From the NCBI GenBank assembly GCA_031826515.1, contig CP134536.1, forward strand, positions 1,066,001 to 1,130,000: a stretch of DNA of 64,000 nt. Direction: 5' to 3'. The translations under genes were made by a program, and so were the position numbers. The DNA comes from Flavobacteriaceae bacterium HL-DH10 (GTDB lineage: Bacteria > Bacteroidota > Bacteroidia > Flavobacteriales > Flavobacteriaceae). Shown piece by piece: positions 1 through 8,793 of the stretch. The notes beneath the pieces are model-generated. The model saw only the letters and a list, made by a program, of their open reading frames with translations. It made no database searches and was not told the DNA's origin. Each line of letters opens with the position of its first letter. Positions within the stretch are counted from its first letter, which is position 1.

Positions 1-1
1 T

Positions 2-214
2 CGCCCTGGAGGAAGATTTGCAGGTCAGTTCTTTGGAAGCAGAGATACCTGGGCATCACTTCCGAATCGTTCTCATCACTCTCGTGAAGAAGTTTTAAAG
101 TTACTCGACGGCTTTTCAATAGAGATGATTAGGGAAGAAGAACGAGACGATCCACCAGAGCTTAGAAAACCAAAACATTGGCAAATATTTCATATAGTGG
201 CGAGGAAACATTAA
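2..214 (+). CDS. C-terminal end of a class I SAM-dependent methyltransferase (partial)
   Basis: An open frame enters from the left edge and stops at TAA 212-214, giving 70 residues with no start in the window. It begins RPGGRFAGQFFG and ends HWQIFHIVARKH, which resembles the last strands of small class I methyltransferases (a post-motif 'PGG' loop, then a terminal strand such as 'WxxFHIVARK'). The substrate cannot be told. It is clearly richer in G+C (about 52 percent in the first 60 bases) than the rest of the window, so recent acquisition is possible. The next gene is on the opposite strand and convergent. Confidence 0.6.
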   Translation, partial: RPGGRFAGQFFGSRDTWASLPNRSHHSREEVLKLLDGFSIEMIREEERDDPPELRKPKHWQIFHIVARKH

Positions 215-347
215 CGATGAAACAAGATAAAACAACCTATCTGTAAACGAAATATTCTCCTAGTTGAAATTTTATATCTGCGATTTATTTGCAATATAAA
301 TACTAAACCAAACACAAAACATTAAGCGTAACCGCTAAAAACCACTT

Positions 348-1325
348 TTATTTTTTTCTCTCAATCACATAATTCACCATAAGTTTTAGTGAATTTTTAT
401 AATCTGATTCTGGATAGTTTTGAAGTATTTGCAAAGCTTCTGTTTGAAATTGTTTCATTTTATTAATGGCATAATCTAAGCCGCCATTATTTTTCACAAA
501 AGCAATCACTTCCTTGACACGTTTAGTGTCTTTATTATGGTTTTTTATAGAATTTATAAGCCAATTTTTATCTTTCTTTGAAGCTTGATTTAATACATAA
601 ATTAAAGGCAAAGTCATTTTTTGCTCTTTTATATCTATACCTGTTGGCTTTCCTATTTGGGTATCACCATAATCAAATAAGTCATCTTTTATTTGAAATG
701 CCATACCAATAAGCTCTCCAAATTTCCGCATTACTTCAACATCTGTCGATTCGGGCTTTACAGATGCTGCACCCAAACTACAACAAGCCGCTATTAAAGT
801 AGCAGTTTTTTGGCGAATAATCTCGTAATAGATGTCTTCAGTAATATCAAGTTTACGCGCTTTTTCAATTTGAAGCAACTCGCCCTCACTCATTTCGCGT
901 ACAGCAATTGAAATGATTTTAAGCAAATCGAAATCATTATTATCAATACTTAAAAGCAAACCCTTGGAAAGTAAATAATCTCCAATTAAAACGGCTATTT
1001 TATTTTTCCAAAGCGCATTTACAGAAAAGAATCCGCGACGCATATTACTATCGTCAACAACATCATCATGTACTAATGTTGCCGTGTGTATCAATTCTAT
1101 AACCGAAGCACCTCTATAAGTACGATCACTCACCTCGCCATTAGAAACCATTTTAGAAACTAAGAACACAAACATAGGACGCATTTGCTTCCCTTTACGG
1201 TTCACAATATAATGCGTTATCCTGTTAAGTAATGCTACTTTACTAGCCATAGACAACTGAAACTTTTGTTCAAAAAGTTCCATTTCGTAAGCTATAGGTT
1301 GTTTTATTTGTTCTACAATTTTCAT
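348..1325 (-). CDS. polyprenyl diphosphate synthase (trans-isoprenyl diphosphate synthase)
   Basis: This 325-residue protein has both aspartate-rich motifs of trans-prenyltransferases: HDDVVDD at residues 86-92 and FQIKDDLFDY at 210-219. It also has the K-R pair of the substrate site near GKQMRP (45-50). It should condense isopentenyl diphosphate onto allylic diphosphates at the inner face of the membrane. The residues just before the first motif are small (Ala82, Thr83), which in this family favours long products such as the menaquinone side chain, so an octaprenyl/solanesyl-type synthase is more likely than FPP synthase. Chain length is inferred, not proven. The start is the ATG at 1325. 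Confidence 0.9.
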   Translation of the reverse strand: MKIVEQIKQPIAYEMELFEQKFQLSMASKVALLNRITHYIVNRKGKQMRPMFVFLVSKMVSNGEVSDRTYRGASVIELIHTATLVHDDVVDDSNMRRGFFSVNALWKNKIAVLIGDYLLSKGLLLSIDNNDFDLLKIISIAVREMSEGELLQIEKARKLDITEDIYYEIIRQKTATLIAACCSLGAASVKPESTDVEVMRKFGELIGMAFQIKDDLFDYGDTQIGKPTGIDIKEQKMTLPLIYVLNQASKKDKNWLINSIKNHNKDTKRVKEVIAFVKNNGGLDYAINKMKQFQTEALQILQNYPESDYKNSLKLMVNYVIERKK

Positions 1326-1470
1326 TCAGAGCTTAAAGATACTATTTCAGATGAATTATTTTAAAAAGTTTATTTTTATTTATAAAGGTCATTCTTCAAA
1401 TATCATTTAATTAATCATGTAATATCAGCCTAGGCGCAGTTGAAGACGAATTAAAGTTTAGTTTTCATTA

Positions 1471-1492
1471 GCATTTCGACTGCGCTCAATGC
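1471..1492. repeat. dispersed stem-loop repeat, core TCGACTGCGCTC (copy 1)
   Basis: In the gap between the prenyl synthase and rlmN, the 12-base core TCGACTGCGCTC is flanked by complementary arms GCATT and AATGC. The same core returns at 52046..52067 and 53951..53974 with different but again complementary arms, and a variant lies near 50493..50511. Confidence 0.7.
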
Positions 1493-1525
1493 GACAATAA
1501 AACTTAATGACAAAAGGCAAATAAT

Positions 1526-2566
1526 TTAACTTTTGTTTGCTAATTGTCCGCAAGCAGCATCAATATCTTTTCCTCGACTTCGTCTAACAGTAACCGTTAT
1601 ATTATTTTTTTCTAAAACATCTACATACATATCTAATGCTTTAGATTGGGCTTGCTGAAACTCGCCATCATCAATAGGATTATACTCAATAAGATTCACT
1701 TTACTTGGTGCAAATTTGCAGAATTCCACTAAGGCGTCTACATCTTTTCTTTGGTCGTTAATACCATCCCAAACAACATACTCGTAAGTAATTCTATTCT
1801 TAGTTTTTGCATACCAATATTGCAAGGCTTCTCTTAAATCGTTTAATGGAAACGTGGCATTAAAAGGCATTATAGACGTTCTAACCTCATCAATAGCCGA
1901 GTGTAATGAGACTGCTAATTTAAACTTGACATCATCATCTGCCATTTTTTTTATCATCTTAGGAACGCCTGAGGTTGATACAACAATACGCTTAGGCGAC
2001 ATCCCTAAACCTTCTGGTGAAGTTATCTTATCGATGGCCTTTATAACATTATTATAATTCATCAGCGGTTCTCCCATTCCCATAAAAACGATATTACTTA
2101 GCGGGCGATTATGATACAACTTACTTTCCTTATCAATGGTTACTACTTGGTCGTAAATTTCATCGGGATTTAAATTACGCATACGTTTTAAACGCGCCGT
2201 AGCACAAAAACGACAATCTAAACTACATCCTACTTGACTAGACACACAGGCAGTAGTTCTCGTTTTTGTTGGTATTAAAACCGATTCTACTATTAAACCA
2301 TCATGTAACCTTACTGCATTTTTAACCGTACCATCGCTACTACGCTGCATATTATCGACTTTGATATGATTGATGACAAAGTTATCTTCTAACATCTGTC
2401 GTGTTTCTTTAGACAGATTGGTCATGTCCTCGAAGCTATGTGCTGCTTTTTGCCACAACCATTCATAAACCTGATTGCCACGAAAAGCTTTATCATTTTG
2501 TTTTACAAAGAAGTCTCGAAGTTGTTCTTTGGTTAATGCTCGTATGTCTTTTTTCTTGATGTCCAT
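1526..2566 (-). CDS. rlmN: dual-specificity 23S rRNA A2503 / tRNA A37 C2-methyltransferase RlmN
   Basis: This radical-SAM enzyme methylates C2 of A2503 in 23S rRNA and A37 in some tRNAs. The 346 residues show the CxxxCxxC cluster ligands Cys114, Cys118 and Cys121 (GCSLDCRFC), the MGMGEP loop at 162-167, and the C-terminal catalytic Cys339 (AACGQL) that forms the methyl-protein intermediate. Length and motif order are those of full-length RlmN. The ATG at 2566 is preceded by a -7 type box (2574..2581) only 7 bases away, so the mRNA may be nearly leaderless. queA lies upstream on the same strand but is separated by terminators. Confidence 0.96.
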   Translation of the reverse strand: MDIKKKDIRALTKEQLRDFFVKQNDKAFRGNQVYEWLWQKAAHSFEDMTNLSKETRQMLEDNFVINHIKVDNMQRSSDGTVKNAVRLHDGLIVESVLIPTKTRTTACVSSQVGCSLDCRFCATARLKRMRNLNPDEIYDQVVTIDKESKLYHNRPLSNIVFMGMGEPLMNYNNVIKAIDKITSPEGLGMSPKRIVVSTSGVPKMIKKMADDDVKFKLAVSLHSAIDEVRTSIMPFNATFPLNDLREALQYWYAKTKNRITYEYVVWDGINDQRKDVDALVEFCKFAPSKVNLIEYNPIDDGEFQQAQSKALDMYVDVLEKNNITVTVRRSRGKDIDAACGQLANKS

Positions 2567-2573
2567 TGAAATG

Positions 2574-2581
2574 CAAAAATA
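2574..2581 (-). promoter_or_regulatory. candidate -7 promoter box of rlmN
   Basis: The minus strand reads TATTTTTG, matching the Bacteroidota -7 consensus TAnnTTTG, immediately upstream of the rlmN ATG. A TTTG lies about 24 bases further upstream, slightly beyond the usual 17-23 spacing, and falls inside a terminator hairpin. Confidence 0.4.
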
Positions 2582-2583
2582 GG

Positions 2584-2614
2584 AAAAAAAGCCTCCTTAA
2601 TCTTCCAAAGGAGG
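2584..2614 (-). terminator. terminator-like hairpin just upstream of rlmN
   Basis: On the minus strand the arms CCTCCTT and AAGGAGG (7 bp, 9-base loop) are followed by CTTTTTTT. This is a good intrinsic terminator by shape, but it ends only about 18 bases before the rlmN start codon. It either ends a small transcript from the queA-rlmN gap or controls rlmN. Confidence 0.6.
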
Positions 2615-2711
2615 AAACTCTTATCTTAATAGATTTACTTCTAAATTCTTTATTTATGAATTTTAAATTGAAGCTATGATTTGTATTAGCGATTGAGGTA
2701 TTGTTGAAGCT

Positions 2712-2747
2712 CTTTTTGTGTTGTTGCACCTATGCAACACAAAAAAG
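2712..2747. other. strong hairpin in the queA-rlmN gap
   Basis: The arms CTTTTTGTGTTG and CAACACAAAAAAG pair over 11-12 bases with an 11-base loop and one bulged A. It is flanked by T and A runs on both sides, so it could stop transcription in either direction or be part of a small RNA. Confidence 0.45.
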
Positions 2748-2797
2748 CGACTATCTAAAGCGCAACCCTTTTTGGTAATACCCTAAAATAGTAGCAA

Positions 2798-2823
2798 TAA
2801 AAAAAGCCTTGAATTAACAAGGC
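2798..2823 (-). terminator. intrinsic terminator of queA
   Basis: On the minus strand GCCTTG-TTAATT-CAAGGC is followed by seven T, beginning about 10 bases after the queA stop codon. Confidence 0.85.
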
Positions 2824-2832
2824 TTATTAAAT

Positions 2833-3882
2833 TTATATAATTAACATGGCATCACCGTAACTGTAAAATTTGTAACCTTCTTTTACAGCTTCATCATAAG
2901 CTCGTTTTATAAAATCGTGACCAGCAAATGCCGAAACCATCATTAGCAATGTAGATTTTGGTGTGTGAAAATTTGTAATCATGCAGTTAGCAATACTAAA
3001 ATCGTACGGAGGAAAAATAAATTTATTAGTCCATCCATCAATTTCATTTAATTTACCGTTAGATGATACAGCACTTTCTATAGCTCGCATTGCAGTTGTA
3101 CCTACAGCACAAACCCGTCTTTTTTCTGCAAGACCTTTATTTACAATTTCTACAGCTTTTCCATCAATTTTCAGCTCTTCGCTATCCATTTTATGTTTAG
3201 ATAAATCTTCAACCTCAACAGGATTAAAAGTACCTAAACCTACGTGTAAAGTTACCTCTGCAAAATGAACACCTTTAATCTCTAAACGTTTTAACAGGTG
3301 TCTTGAAAAGTGAAGTCCAGCAGTTGGAGCTGCTACAGCACCTTCGTTTTTAGCGAAAATAGTTTGGTAACGCTCTTCATCTTCTGGCTCTACTTCTCTT
3401 TTTATATATTTTGGAAGTGGTGTTTCTCCTAGTTCGTTTAGTTTTTTACGAAACTCTGTATAAGAGCCATCATATAAAAAACGTAATGTACGTCCTCTTG
3501 AAGTTGTATTATCAATAACCTCTGCTACTAAGGTATCATCATCTCCAAAATATAGTTTATTACCTATTCTTATTTTTCGAGCAGGATCGACCAAAACATC
3601 CCAAAGACGTTGTTCTTCATTTAATTCACGTAATAAAAACACCTCTATTCTAGCTCCTGTTTTTTCTTTATTACCATATAATCTAGCAGGAAATACTTTG
3701 GTATTATTAAGTATTAAAACATCATCTTCATTAAAATATTCAATAATATCTTTAAACATTTTATGCTCTATGGTTTGCTCTTTTCTGTTTAAAACCATTA
3801 AGCGAGACTCATCTCTGTTTTCAGCTGGATGTTCTGCTAATAATTCATCTGGTAAATTAAAGCCAAAGTGTGATAATTTCAT
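2833..3882 (-). CDS. queA: S-adenosylmethionine:tRNA ribosyltransferase-isomerase QueA
   Basis: QueA transfers and isomerises the ribosyl part of SAM onto preQ1-tRNA to make epoxyqueuosine. The 349 residues match the family length. Visible family motifs are the N-terminal [31 protein letters not shown] in the first third, and [13 protein letters not shown] in the middle, the most conserved signature. The gene has its own promoter (3914..3945) and terminator (2798..2823), so it is probably a single-gene unit. No other queuosine genes are in the window. Confidence 0.96.
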   Translation of the reverse strand: MKLSHFGFNLPDELLAEHPAENRDESRLMVLNRKEQTIEHKMFKDIIEYFNEDDVLILNNTKVFPARLYGNKEKTGARIEVFLLRELNEEQRLWDVLVDPARKIRIGNKLYFGDDDTLVAEVIDNTTSRGRTLRFLYDGSYTEFRKKLNELGETPLPKYIKREVEPEDEERYQTIFAKNEGAVAAPTAGLHFSRHLLKRLEIKGVHFAEVTLHVGLGTFNPVEVEDLSKHKMDSEELKIDGKAVEIVNKGLAEKRRVCAVGTTAMRAIESAVSSNGKLNEIDGWTNKFIFPPYDFSIANCMITNFHTPKSTLLMMVSAFAGHDFIKRAYDEAVKEGYKFYSYGDAMLII

Positions 3883-3913
3883 TTATGAGTATTTAGTTAT
3901 TTTTAGAAAAGTA

Positions 3914-3945
3914 CAAATATACAATCTGCAGATAGGGGTTGTCAA
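3914..3945 (-). promoter_or_regulatory. Bacteroidota-type promoter of queA
   Basis: On the minus strand a TTG (3943-3945, in CTTGAC) is followed after 21 bases by TATATTTG (3914..3921), which fits the TTG-N17-23-TAnnTTTG consensus. Transcription would start near 3907, about 25 bases before the queA ATG. Confidence 0.6.
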
Positions 3946-4113
3946 GTAAAAGGGGGATTATTATTCTATATACCTAATAAATCACAAAATAATCAATTAA
4001 ATTCGTTTCTATTTCCTTTATATATCAATATAAAATAGAGCCGTAACTAAGGCTATGCTTATATTTTCTATCTTATTTAAAGAAAATATAATTTAAATTT
4101 ATTATCAATCATT

Positions 4114-5346
4114 TTAAGACTGATTAGGTATGATTTGAAAACCAATAGATTTTAGGTCGTCCCAAAATGTTGGATACGACTTAGAAACAACAGCCGCATC
4201 TTCAATAATAATTGGTGTTTTAAGTGCTAAAGGCGCAAATGCCATTGCCATTCTATGGTCGTTATAAGTTGCTATAGAAACTAATTCTTTGATGTTTTCT
4301 GAGGCAGAGAGATGCAATGATTTATCTGTAATAGCAACTGTTCCTCCAAGTTTTTCAATCTCTGTTTTTAATGCAACGAGTCTATCAGTTTCTTTAATTT
4401 TTAAGGTATGCAAACCTATTAAATCGCAAGAAATACCCAATGCAAAACAAGTAACAGCAATAGTTTGCGCTATATCTGGAGCATTTTTTAAGTCTAGTTT
4501 TAAAGGAGATAATATAGAAGCTTCTTTTTTAAGAATTACAGAATTATCATTAAAAACAGTTGTAACCCCAAAATGTTTATAGATGTCTACCAAAACAGAA
4601 TCGCCTTGTAAAGAGTTTTCTTTATAAGAACTTAAAGTGATTTCTGTCCCTACTTCACTTAATGCTGCAATACTAAAATAGTAAGATGCCGAGGACCAAT
4701 CTGATTCGACAGTAAGCGTTTTAGATTTTAATTGCTTAGTATTAGGTTTTACTGTAATAACATTACCTATAAATGAAGACTCTACACCTATTTCATCTAA
4801 TAAACTCAAAGTCATATTTATATATGGCACCGATGTAATCTCACCTTCTAAAGTTAATTCTAAACCATTTTCTAGTTTTGAAGCTATTAATAACAAAGCA
4901 GAAATATACTGACTACTTACATTCGCTTTTAAAGTAACCTGATGCTTAGTTAACTTTTTGCCTTTAATTTTTATAGGTGGAAAACCTTCATTTTCAACAT
5001 AACTAATATCTGCTCCTAAATCTTGAAGTGCTTCTGCTAAAATTTTAATAGGGCGCTCTTTCATTCGTTTAGACCCTGTAAGAACAGTATCTCTCCCTTC
5101 TTGAATAGAAAAATAAGCAGTTAAAAAACGCATAGCGGTTCCTGCGTGATGAATATCGACTACCTCAGACGACGATGCCAAAGCATCTGTCATTAAACAA
5201 CTATCATCTGAATTTGAAACGTTTGCAAGTTCAAACTCTGGATAAAGCGCTTGTAATAATAATAATCTATTAGATTCGCTTTTAGAACCTGTAATTTCGA
5301 CTGAAGATTGCTTTGCAATTTTAGATTTTTGAAGTGTAATATGCAT
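4114..5346 (-). CDS. aroA: 3-phosphoshikimate 1-carboxyvinyltransferase (EPSP synthase)
   Basis: AroA condenses shikimate-3-phosphate with PEP, the sixth step of the shikimate pathway. The 410-residue protein carries the substrate-binding GSKSESNR (20-27), HAGTAMRF (67-74), and near the end the YNDHRMAMAFAPLAL stretch. It is somewhat short and divergent compared with enterobacterial AroA, as is usual in this phylum. It lies 36 bases downstream of the MazG-like gene on the same strand and is probably co-transcribed with it. It supplies chorismate to the Phe/Tyr operon at 13-17 kb. Confidence 0.93.
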   Translation of the reverse strand: MHITLQKSKIAKQSSVEITGSKSESNRLLLLQALYPEFELANVSNSDDSCLMTDALASSSEVVDIHHAGTAMRFLTAYFSIQEGRDTVLTGSKRMKERPIKILAEALQDLGADISYVENEGFPPIKIKGKKLTKHQVTLKANVSSQYISALLLIASKLENGLELTLEGEITSVPYINMTLSLLDEIGVESSFIGNVITVKPNTKQLKSKTLTVESDWSSASYYFSIAALSEVGTEITLSSYKENSLQGDSVLVDIYKHFGVTTVFNDNSVILKKEASILSPLKLDLKNAPDIAQTIAVTCFALGISCDLIGLHTLKIKETDRLVALKTEIEKLGGTVAITDKSLHLSASENIKELVSIATYNDHRMAMAFAPLALKTPIIIEDAAVVSKSYPTFWDDLKSIGFQIIPNQS

Positions 5347-5382
5347 CTAGTTTGTAAATCTATATTTAAACAAGCTGCAAAT

Positions 5383-5709
5383 TTACTTTAATTTTTCGTT
5401 ATTATGATGTCTATCGTGATCGCGCTTGGATTTTAAATCCAATTTTTTATCAAATGAAGCCTGTAAATCTATTCCTGTTTGATTGGCTAAACACAATACA
5501 ACAAACATAACATCTGCAAGTTCTTCTCCTAAGTCTTTATTTTTATCGCTTTCTTTTTCGCTTTGCTCTCCATAACGACGCGCTATAATGCGAGCCACTT
5601 CACCAACCTCTTCGGTAAGTTGCGCCATGTTAGTAAGCTCGTTAAAATAACGAACACCATGTTCTTTAATCCAATCGTCTACTTCTTTTTGTGCGTTTTG
5701 AATGTTCAT
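5383..5709 (-). CDS. MazG-like nucleotide pyrophosphohydrolase
   Basis: A 108-residue all-alpha NTP pyrophosphohydrolase. The magnesium-binding acidic motifs of the MazG/dUTPase-2 superfamily are visible: TEEVGEVARII (about 29-39) and GEELADVMFVV (about 61-71). It has a single MazG domain, unlike the two-domain E. coli MazG. The substrate is not predictable from sequence; house-cleaning of non-canonical NTPs is the usual role. Its ATG overlaps the stop of the upstream decayed DUF3857 gene, suggesting the two were once translationally coupled. Confidence 0.85.
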   Translation of the reverse strand: MNIQNAQKEVDDWIKEHGVRYFNELTNMAQLTEEVGEVARIIARRYGEQSEKESDKNKDLGEELADVMFVVLCLANQTGIDLQASFDKKLDLKSKRDHDRHHNNEKLK

Positions 5710-6270
5710 TCTACTTTAGTTAAAACAATTTGTTCTGATTCTTTTTTTAATAAGCTACTAAAATAAGCTTTTAAAGCTTCATAATAAATAGGTGATATTC
5801 TAGATTGGTTTATTTCTGTATCAATGGACAACTGAATCGTGTTTTGTTTAATTGATATATTATATTTATAAGAGCCTAAATTATCTGGAAGTACTAACTG
5901 AACTGGCTCTGGAGTCGATTCTACTTTATATCCTGATGGTATATTAATAGTTAGATATATGATGTTGATGAAGGATATCCAAAATCGACTGGAAACTCGC
6001 GTTTTTCTAGTTTAAAAGGGTTTTCTTTTGTTTTCAGGAAAAATAATGGTGAAAAATATATTTTATCATCAATAACATCGGCTTGATTTTCTATTGAAAA
6101 TTTATAAGATTCAGAAATAGGTTTAGATTTTACATTTGGATACAAACTTATTGTTGAAGACGTTTTATCTTTTCTTACGATTCTTCTTTTGATACTTTTC
6201 AAAATTTGTAATCTTGTGCAAATGCCGAAATGCAAAAGCATAAGCTTAATAAAATTGTAGTGGTTTTCAT
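5706..6270 (-). pseudogene. decayed DUF3857/transglutaminase-like secreted protein gene
   Basis: The ATG at 6270 starts a clear signal peptide (MKTTTILLSLCFCISAFAQ) that runs into TGA after 23 codons. In a second frame (down to 5951) sits a C-terminal domain containing SYKFSIENQADVIDDKIY and FPVDFGYPSSTSY. In a third frame it continues YLTINIPSGYKVES and ends KKESEQIVLTKVE at TGA 5706-5708. Joining the three frames gives the two ends of a DUF3857 family protein, lacking the several hundred central residues including the transglutaminase core. An intact paralogue ends 18 bases upstream, so this is a tandem duplicate that lost its middle and acquired two frame breaks. Confidence 0.85.
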
Positions 6271-6288
6271 TTATAGTTGGTTTTATAC

Positions 6289-8199
6289 TTAATTCTTTAT
6301 TAAGGCTACTTTTGCATTATCCATTTTTGAAACTTCTTTGTAAAAATTCCTAAAACCGGTATAATCTTCTTTAGGAAATTCACCATCGTTAATAACAAAT
6401 TTTCTTTTATAAATTAGTGTGTTTTCGTCTTTAACTTCAACATCTGCTTTATAGCTTCCAAATTTATTTTCGACCAACATGCCTTTAGGCATAGATTCCA
6501 CTTTATAGTTGGTTGGCAACTTAATTTCAACTTCATCAATATCTATAAAGCCTCTTTTTATTTTTAATGGCTGCTTTCTAGTTCTATATCTATCAGGAAC
6601 ATGAGTGTTTCTGTTTAATGCATTTAATGTAAGAAGCATTCTATTTCCAACAATTTTAGAATAATTAGATGCACTAAAAACAACATCTTCTTTAAACTCA
6701 ACATCATTTTTATTATTTTCAATATTCATATGGCTAACAGAAATACTATTAATATATTTCCATCGTGTTTTATAATGAATATCTAAATCTCTTTCTGTTT
6801 CGGTTTCTAACCAATATTTATCATCGTACTGAATACCTTTAGAATTCACATTTACTTTAGCGTCAATAGCTCCACCATTTGAAATACTATATTCTCCTTT
6901 TATTTTTTGGATATTTTCTTCAACACTATACTTTTTGGTGTGTGCTATTTTACCTCCTTCGGGGGTAATAACCAATACATCTCTATCATCGGTAAAATCG
7001 CCAATAAAACCAAATGGAAGTTTTTGACTGGTGCATTCTAGCCATATATTTTCTTCATTTTCTTGTGGAATATTTAAAATAACATGGTTTCCTTGCATTG
7101 CAGCAAAATCACCTTCAATACTTCTTTGAGATTTCCCTGCGTAAACAACACTATAATTAGAATCTACACCTACAGCTTGTAAAAGTGATCGTGTATAATT
7201 TGTTAAGGCTTTACAATCACCATACCCCAATTTATCAACTTCTGATGCGTTAAAAGGTTCCCACCCTCCAATCCCTACTTGCACACTAATGTATCTCACT
7301 TTATCCTGAACATATTGATATATTTTTCTTGCTTTATCAATATCATTCTGTTCATCTTTTACAAGATTTTGAATCATTCTTATGGTACTTTCTGGTAAAT
7401 CATAAGTATCCTTTATTAAATCATGGTACATCCAATTTCCAAAACTATTCCAATCATCTACTTCGGCGTAAACACCTTCAAGTGTAAACTGTTTTAAAGT
7501 TAACAATACTTTAGGTGCGATATCAAAAAACGCAGGACTATAAGTTTCTGGTTTAATAGCTTCTATACTTTTTACTTTATATTTAATACTATATGATAAC
7601 GTTTCTTTATTTAATTCAAAACTTTCAAAATTCTTTTCCTTAGTTCTAACAGTAATTGTTTCAGGATAATTAATCGTGTATTTGCTAGTTTCTAATCCAA
7701 CAAAATAATCATCAACTGGAATAAACGAAGGAATAAACGCCGTATTACTTGTAACAGTTTCACAAATAAACTCAATAGTATACGGATAAGTAATTGGTGT
7801 ATATTCTAAATATTTAACTCTCGAATCTGAATACAATGTTCCGCCATCAACAGCACTAACATCTTTAAAATCTTTCTTTCTAACTTTTTTTATAAGTGCC
7901 CCATATTGATTATAAACTAAAACTTGTAGTTCATTAATTTTAACATTATTATCATAATGTACATAAGCATCAATATTATCGTTTCCTTCTTTATTCAATA
8001 CGGTAACAATTCTCTTTTTTGCGATATACATTTCATTAGCAGATTTTATTGAAATATTCATATCATTAAACCTAATAACAGCATTAGCATTTTGCCTAAG
8101 ATTATCTGGAATTGTTAAACTTGTATATAAATTTTCTTGAGAAAAAATAGTTAATGCTGTGAGTAATATTAACGTATTAAGAATGTTCTTAAAAAACAT
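6289..8199 (-). CDS. secreted DUF3857 / transglutaminase-like protein
   Basis: A 636-residue exported protein: signal peptide at residues 1-20 (LILLTALTIFSQ), an N-terminal beta-rich DUF3857 domain to about 240, a transglutaminase-like core at about 280-400, and a C-terminal beta domain. The core keeps Cys329 (GYGDCKALTNY) and His372 (GNHVIL), with an acidic partner near WLECTSQ (386-392), so it may be catalytically competent. Targets of this family are unknown; it is common and multicopy in Flavobacteriia. The decayed copy downstream resembles a different subfamily. Function beyond periplasmic or surface location is not assigned. Confidence 0.85.
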   Translation of the reverse strand: MFFKNILNTLILLTALTIFSQENLYTSLTIPDNLRQNANAVIRFNDMNISIKSANEMYIAKKRIVTVLNKEGNDNIDAYVHYDNNVKINELQVLVYNQYGALIKKVRKKDFKDVSAVDGGTLYSDSRVKYLEYTPITYPYTIEFICETVTSNTAFIPSFIPVDDYFVGLETSKYTINYPETITVRTKEKNFESFELNKETLSYSIKYKVKSIEAIKPETYSPAFFDIAPKVLLTLKQFTLEGVYAEVDDWNSFGNWMYHDLIKDTYDLPESTIRMIQNLVKDEQNDIDKARKIYQYVQDKVRYISVQVGIGGWEPFNASEVDKLGYGDCKALTNYTRSLLQAVGVDSNYSVVYAGKSQRSIEGDFAAMQGNHVILNIPQENEENIWLECTSQKLPFGFIGDFTDDRDVLVITPEGGKIAHTKKYSVEENIQKIKGEYSISNGGAIDAKVNVNSKGIQYDDKYWLETETERDLDIHYKTRWKYINSISVSHMNIENNKNDVEFKEDVVFSASNYSKIVGNRMLLTLNALNRNTHVPDRYRTRKQPLKIKRGFIDIDEVEIKLPTNYKVESMPKGMLVENKFGSYKADVEVKDENTLIYKRKFVINDGEFPKEDYTGFRNFYKEVSKMDNAKVALIKN

Positions 8200-8256
8200 A
8201 AAAAAGGAATAAGTTTTAAATATATTATTTTAAAACTCATTATAACATGAGAAAAA

Positions 8257-8793
8257 TCATATTTTGTTATAATGCGTATCTTTTAGCTTATAAACTAAAA
8301 ATCTTACAGCCAATATAAGAAAACAAGGGGTAACTACATACTTAAATTCACTAAAAATTACTTTTAAGCCCCAATTAGAAAAAAACTTTTGGATTCCTAT
8401 AGGCGATACTTTTATGCCTCTAAATGGAAAGAAAAAACGATTATTATTAAAGGGAATTAAAAATCCAACACCTTTTCCTCCAGATGTCATAGCATCTAAC
8501 AAACCATGAGAAAGGGTAGATAAAAAAATAACAACAAACCAAATAAGTTTGTTTTTTCTACCTAGAGTAAGCATTAAAACAAGTGCCCATAATAAGGCAA
8601 AAAGGATAGAATGTGAAAACCCACGATGCCCTAGAGGATGTCCATAATCAATCCCAAAATTAAAAGTAATAACATCAAAATCTGGAAGAATGGTTGAAAA
8701 AATAGCTACGATTAATAACCACTTAGCATTTTTATAATCACATACTTTTGCTAATGTATAACCAACCATGCTATGTCCAAAAATGGACGCCAT
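8257..8793 (-). CDS. membrane-bound metal-dependent hydrolase (YdjM/DUF457 family)
   Basis: This 178-residue, mostly hydrophobic protein has the family's metal-ligand motifs: LPDFDV near 36-41, HRGFSHSILF near 56-65, and LSHGLLDAMTSGG near 93-106, set among four or so membrane segments. Members are annotated as inner-membrane hydrolases but substrates are unknown. Its ATG overlaps the stop of dtd by one base, so it is the third gene of an rsgA-dtd-hydrolase operon. Confidence 0.82.
   Translation of the reverse strand: MASIFGHSMVGYTLAKVCDYKNAKWLLIVAIFSTILPDFDVITFNFGIDYGHPLGHRGFSHSILFALLWALVLMLTLGRKNKLIWFVVIFLSTLSHGLLDAMTSGGKGVGFLIPFNNNRFFFPFRGIKVSPIGIQKFFSNWGLKVIFSEFKYVVTPCFLILAVRFLVYKLKDTHYNKI

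Noticed and set aside
2493-2729. A 78-codon open frame on the minus strand between queA and rlmN
   Set aside because: It overlaps the rlmN start in another frame, runs through two hairpins, and has no protein-like pattern.
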